This document shows positions 45,825 through 48,426 of a DNA stretch of 48,426 bases, in pieces (position 1 is the first letter of the stretch; each line of letters starts with the position of its first letter). Source of the DNA: Akkermansia muciniphila. Lineage in GTDB: Bacteria > Verrucomicrobiota > Verrucomicrobiia > Limisphaerales > UBA11320. The notes under the pieces were generated by a model. That model saw only the letters and a list, made by a program, of their open reading frames with translations. It made no database searches and was not told the DNA's origin. Both the position numbers and the translations under genes were made by a program. Location: contig CAMAVD010000010.1 in the NCBI GenBank assembly GCA_945861575.1, forward strand, positions 1 through 48,426. The letters are read 5' to 3'.

Positions 45825-46367
45825 CTACTGAACCTCGATCACCCGGAAGTAACGTCCAGAATCCTGGACATCAAACTCCCGCGAGAGAGTTTCATCCTCA
45901 GCCACGAAAGCCTCTCCCAGGGTCCACACCGCCAGATCCTGGGATGAATCCAATCGGTAGCGGCGGCCGAGGACCAAGGACAGCTCCACTTCAACGCGCT
46001 TTGTTTTGATGGCCAGGCCGGGGAGTCCGCCGGGCGAAGCGATCTTCACCGCTGGAGTATTCGTGTATCCCCGACCCGTGTTGTCGATATTGACAGCGAC
46101 AACGACGCCATTGCTGACCACAGCCCTTGCTACTGCCCCGTTTCCGCCGCCCCCCAAGAAACGTACCGCTGGTGTATTGGTGTATCCAAACCCGGTGTTG
46201 ATGACGTTGACACCCACCACGAACCCGTTCACCACCTGCGCCACACCGCGAGCCACCGCAGGTTTGCCGCCCGGGGCTTCGTAGAGGATCTGCATGGCTG
46301 GTGAACTTATATCCGGTCCCCCAACCGCTCGCGTCCCGCGTGGATCTTCAATGAAGATTCTCCCCAC
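45825..46367 (-). CDS. Glycine-rich beta-repeat protein, probably a 5'-truncated secreted protein
   Basis: 180 residues as drawn from GTG 46367; an ATG at 46295 is also in frame. Two ~40-residue repeats are visible: VVNGFVVGVNVINTGFGYTN TPAVRFLGGGG and VVSNGVVVAVNIDNTGRGYTN TPAVKIA. The end has GRRYRLDSSQDLAVWTLGEA ... SGRYFRVIEVQ, like the C-terminal modules of the CotH and RCC1 proteins here. Such modules normally close large exported proteins, but no signal peptide or N-terminal domain is present and the upstream DNA holds a toxin gene. A truncated remnant is likelier than a functional protein. Confidence 0.5.
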   Translation of the reverse strand: MGRIFIEDPRGTRAVGGPDISSPAMQILYEAPGGKPAVARGVAQVVNGFVVGVNVINTGFGYTNTPAVRFLGGGGNGAVARAVVSNGVVVAVNIDNTGRGYTNTPAVKIASPGGLPGLAIKTKRVEVELSLVLGRRYRLDSSQDLAVWTLGEAFVAEDETLSREFDVQDSGRYFRVIEVQ

Positions 46368-46411
46368 AAGCCCAGCATCCCAACCTCCGTCGATGCTGTA
46401 GGTTCGACGAG

Positions 46412-46774
46412 TTAAGGTGGGATCTGTCGGCCGGGTAGGCGGATGATTCGATCGGCCGTTTCGATTCGGATCAGTTCCCTGACGATGGGCTGTTCGAGGA
46501 CATGGATTACAGCGGGTCCAAACGGTTCCAGAGTGGGAAGCCGGTTGTCGGAAGTGACCAGAATGATGACTGGCACCGGCAGGGCTGCGAGGTTCTGCTG
46601 GAATTGCAGGTTTTGATCGACGGTAAGAAAAACATCGAAGCTCTCACTGCATCGGCTCAATAAAACTCCGTTGGTCAAGGCAGACCAACCCATGTCGAAA
46701 GTGGTTCGGACCTCATGCCCGATGAGAAGACGACCAAAGCGCTTCGGGACACAGTGGTCGAGAAGGATCCTCAC
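46412..46774 (-). CDS. DUF5615 PIN-like toxin
   Basis: 120 residues from a GTG that overlaps the antitoxin stop (GTGA). MRILLDHCVPKRFGRLLIGH carries the first acidic residue, DVFLTVDQNLQFQQ the second cluster, and PVPVIILVTSDNRLP the core strand. This is the layout of DUF5615 proteins, PIN/Mut7-C-like putative ribonucleases. With DUF433 immediately upstream it forms a typical type II toxin-antitoxin pair. Activity on RNA is predicted from the fold, not shown. Confidence 0.88.
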   Translation of the reverse strand: MRILLDHCVPKRFGRLLIGHEVRTTFDMGWSALTNGVLLSRCSESFDVFLTVDQNLQFQQNLAALPVPVIILVTSDNRLPTLEPFGPAVIHVLEQPIVRELIRIETADRIIRLPGRQIPP

Positions 46775-46998
46775 GCGATCTTCGCCTCGTCGAACAAATG
46801 TCGTCCTGCGATTTCGATGACGGCTTGAGCTTGTTCACGAGTGACTCCGGGAAAGTCCTCGAGGAAGATGTCGAGCGGATCTCCGGCTTCCAGATGGTCA
46901 AAGAGGCTCTTCACGGGGACACGGGTTCCACGGAACACAGGCACGCCCCCCAGGCGAGCAGGGTCGCGCTCGATAAGACGGTCGAGTAAGGATGCCAT
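46771..46998 (-). CDS. DUF433 antitoxin
   Basis: 75 residues from ATG 46998 (MASLLDRLIERDPARLGGVP), preferred to a start 18 codons upstream. The DUF433 signature is VPVFRGTRVPVKSLFDHLEA and GDPLDIFLEDFPGVTREQAQ followed by AVIEIAG, a winged-helix-like DNA-binding fold. It neutralises the DUF5615 toxin and likely represses its own promoter. The genes overlap by 4 bp, antitoxin first. Confidence 0.88.
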   Translation of the reverse strand: MASLLDRLIERDPARLGGVPVFRGTRVPVKSLFDHLEAGDPLDIFLEDFPGVTREQAQAVIEIAGRHLFDEAKIA

Positions 46999-47114
46999 GC
47001 TCGCCCCGGAACGTTGCCCCATGCTCAGTGCCATACCACAGGAATGTAGCATCCGATCGAGCGGTTTGGCAATCGACTGTGGAAGGTATTTCGAGGATCC
47101 TTTCCAATGCTGCG

Positions 47115-47293
47115 CTGCTCTTCACTTAGGAAACGAGTCCAGCCCCCTGCCGCAGCGCAACGATCGCCACTTCACCTGACTCTTCACTGCGTCTTCATCT
47201 GCGTAAATCCTTCCCAATCTGTGGATCACACGTCTTCGTCCGGGCCGGGGGAATTGTTATCCGCAGATTGGCTTCAGGATTTACGCAGATGGG
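47115..47293. repeat. ~180-bp long repeat, copy 2 (contains palindrome C)
   Basis: Starts CTGCTCTTCACTTAGG, same orientation as 43501-43680. The palindrome portion is 47197-47290. Confidence 0.9.
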
Positions 47294-47337
47294 AACCAGA
47301 CCAAGACAAGAATCCCTGACCCTCCCCGTCTTTTCCC

Positions 47338-47432
47338 CAATCTGTGAAAATCGGTCCCAATCTGCGGATCACACGTCTTGGTCCGGCTCGGGGCATGGTT
47401 ATCCACAGATGAGCGCCAGGATTTCCACAGAT
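47338..47432. repeat. ~95-bp palindromic repeat, copy D (diverged)
   Basis: AATCTGTGAAAATC ... CCCAATCTGCGGATCACACG ... GGTTATCCACAGATGAGC ... GGATTTCCACAGAT. The arms have changed together (GTG AAA versus CCACAGAT), keeping partial pairing. Confidence 0.75.
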
Positions 47433-47590
47433 GCGAATTTGGACAACGGGCTCTTCACCTGGCTGATCACCACACCGCTCAGAAATTCCCCGAACAGGAG
47501 GCTTGCGGGAAACTCAACGCCTTTGGTAGTTTCACCGAACTGACGGCGTTGCAAAACGTCCGTCCTGCCAGCAGCAAGCAAGATTGGTAA

Positions 47591-47677
47591 GCCGACGTGG
47601 CGGAATTGGCAGACGCGCTAGACTCAAAATCTGGTACTCGTAAGGGTGTGTGGGTTCGACCCCCTCCGTCGGCACCA
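47591..47677 (+). tRNA. tRNA-Leu (anticodon CAA)
   Basis: 87 nt. Acceptor GCCGACG pairs with CGTCGGC, followed by discriminator A and an encoded CCA. Anticodon stem CTAGA/TCTGG encloses loop CTCAAAA, giving CAA. The long variable arm (TACTCGTAAGGGTGTG) is the class II mark of tRNA-Leu, and the T-loop GGGTTCGACCCC is intact. Confidence 0.95.
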
Positions 47678-47699
47678 AAAAAGCGCAGCGCGCTTTTTT
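47677..47699 (+). terminator. Intrinsic terminator of tRNA-Leu
   Basis: AAAAAAGCGC/GCGCTTTTTT, perfect 10-bp arms with a 3-nt loop and a T6 run, directly after the CCA end. Confidence 0.9.
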
Positions 47700-47730
47700 G
47701 TCCCGCCATAGCTTCGAGCGAAGGCGGACA
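47699..47730. repeat. TGTC-CGCC/GGCGGACA palindrome
   Basis: TGTCCCGCCATAGC TTCGAGCG AAGGCGGACA. Family of 9639 and 10000; here it lies between the tRNA terminator and the GIY-YIG gene. Confidence 0.55.
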
Positions 47731-47801
47731 GGAGATGACCCTAGGCAGAAAGGCATCCCGAGCTAAGGCCCGGTACAGCCAATGTCAGCAAAGGAGAGAA
47801 G

Positions 47802-48044
47802 GTGTTCCACTACGTCTACATCTTGGAAAGCGTAAGCACGCCCAGGCGACATTACGTTGGGTTGACCGAAAACCTCAAAGAACGCCTGGCCAAACACAAC
47901 GCCGGAGCCGTAACCCACACTCGCAACGACAAACCGTGGGTCATCCACGTCGCTATTGCATTCCGCCACCGAGAAGGCGCAGTCGAGTTCGATCGATATC
48001 TGAAGAGCGGATCAGGACGAGCGTTTTCTGAAAAGCACTTCTGA
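47802..48044 (+). CDS. GIY-YIG nuclease superfamily protein
   Basis: 80 residues from a GTG with GGAG eight bases upstream. FHYVYILES and HYVGLTENLKERLAKHNAG form the GIY-YIG core with its Arg and His; VTHTRNDKPWVIHVAIAFRH and FDRYLKSGSGRAF complete the UvrC/URI-type domain. The small stand-alone form is common in bacteria, its function is unknown, and it is a possible mobile-element nuclease or DNA-repair protein. It lies right after a tRNA and a TGTC palindrome. Confidence 0.87.
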   Translation: MFHYVYILESVSTPRRHYVGLTENLKERLAKHNAGAVTHTRNDKPWVIHVAIAFRHREGAVEFDRYLKSGSGRAFSEKHF

Positions 48045-48159
48045 GTCGCAGACTCGCAACGAAGCGAGAGCGAAGGTTGCCACGTCGAAGCTCGCAGAGC
48101 GTAGACGGGCCTCTACGCTACAGCTACCCCCCTAAGCGAGCTACGGTCGGCAGGCCAAT

Positions 48160-48426
48160 TCAACCTTGAAGCGCTTCCCTGATTTGACCCAACTGCCCTA
48201 TCGAGACGCACTCAATGCTTTCATCCATCAAGTAGCCGGTCTGGCCAGGATACACCACCCACAGCCGCTCCAGCTTCAAATCCTGCATCGCAATACGCAT
48301 CGACTTTGTGATCGTCGGCGCATCCTGATACTTCACCTCGATACCCCAGCGCTTACCTTTGGCCAGGATCATCAAATCCAGTTCTGCTCCGCTGTGCGTG
48401 CCCCAGAAGTAGGCGTTCCGTTCCCC
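48160..48426 (-). CDS. DUF4143-type ATPase, C-terminal end only
   Basis: The minus frame enters from the right edge: NAYFWGTHSGAELDLMILAK, then KRWGIEVKYQDAPTITKSMR, LERLWVVYPGQTGYLMDESI and a stop at 48160. The FWGTHSGAELDL ... GIEVKYQDAP text is the nuclease-like C-terminal domain (DUF4143) of small AAA ATPases often annotated as ATP-binding proteins. Such proteins are common accessory genes of unknown function. The N-terminal ATPase part lies outside the window. Confidence 0.85.
   Translation of the reverse strand, partial: GERNAYFWGTHSGAELDLMILAKGKRWGIEVKYQDAPTITKSMRIAMQDLKLERLWVVYPGQTGYLMDESIECVSIGQLGQIREALQG

Larger units (their letters stand above)
46999..47590. other. Gene-free repeat region upstream of the antitoxin
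   Basis: Includes the TA promoter area (46999-47110, no clear boxes), the ~180-bp repeat copy 2, and palindrome copies C and D. 47440-47590 shows nothing recognisable. Confidence 0.5.

Noticed and set aside
47597-48031. Plus-strand frame starting MAELADALDSKS
   Set aside because: This peptide is the translation of the tRNA-Leu gene and of the GIY-YIG gene in the wrong frame.

Overview
The window looks like a chromosomal segment of a Gram-negative, GC-rich bacterium of the Verrucomicrobiota (PVC group). The envelope genes (lptD, lpxI, a GT9 heptosyltransferase-type enzyme) show an LPS outer membrane. Large secreted CotH, RCC1/Ig and DUF1501 proteins, a DXS variant with the DVSHQ and GHAGTALSA signatures, and secreted proteins ending in RFYR/RFYK/RYFR fit this phylum. 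So do the many palindromic and microsatellite-like intergenic repeats. The assignment comes from family recognition, not from a search.

Layout. 1-9.5 kb: the 5' part of a secreted protein (minus strand, runs off the left edge), a decayed oxidoreductase, then a plus-strand run of a CotH-family protein, a CBM9-like protein, TrmB, a threonine-aldolase-like enzyme and an RCC1-Ig-RCC1 giant. 9.5-10.5 kb: a gene-free block of structured repeats. 10.5-26.4 kb: a surface-glycan region. gmd is on the minus strand. Divergent from it is a tight plus-strand operon (rfbF, rfbG, C-methyltransferase, 3,5-epimerase-like, SDR, a frameshifted methyltransferase, CmcI-like, GT2). A minus-strand operon (xseB, dxs, GT9, GT4-like, three methyltransferases) converges on it. 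The plus operon can be read as a route to a CDP-activated, C-methylated 6-deoxyhexose. 27-31.3 kb: lpxI, and divergently a two-gene phosphorelay (histidine kinase; REC-GAF-HK-REC hybrid). 32-37.5 kb: a minus-strand group of SMP-30-like protein, esterase and lptD, with a divergent membrane GT2. 37.9-43.1 kb: secreted alpha/beta hydrolase, a Ski2-like DUF3516 helicase and a cupin. 43.1-47.6 kb: repeat-rich accessory DNA carrying a DUF1501 protein, a fragmentary secreted protein and a DUF433/DUF5615 toxin-antitoxin pair, bracketed by ~180-bp direct repeats. 47.6-48.4 kb: tRNA-Leu(CAA) with terminator, a GIY-YIG protein and the C-terminal end of a DUF4143 ATPase.

The least explained content is in the intergenic DNA: two triple-hairpin modules with compensatory changes, three tandem 61-bp hairpins, four copies of a ~95-bp palindrome, an AAAATCCGG/CCGGATTTT hairpin family next to gene ends, and two gene remnants (four-helix-bundle and GxxExxY families), each bracketed by inverted short-unit arrays. 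These are the best candidates for undescribed mobile or structural elements.
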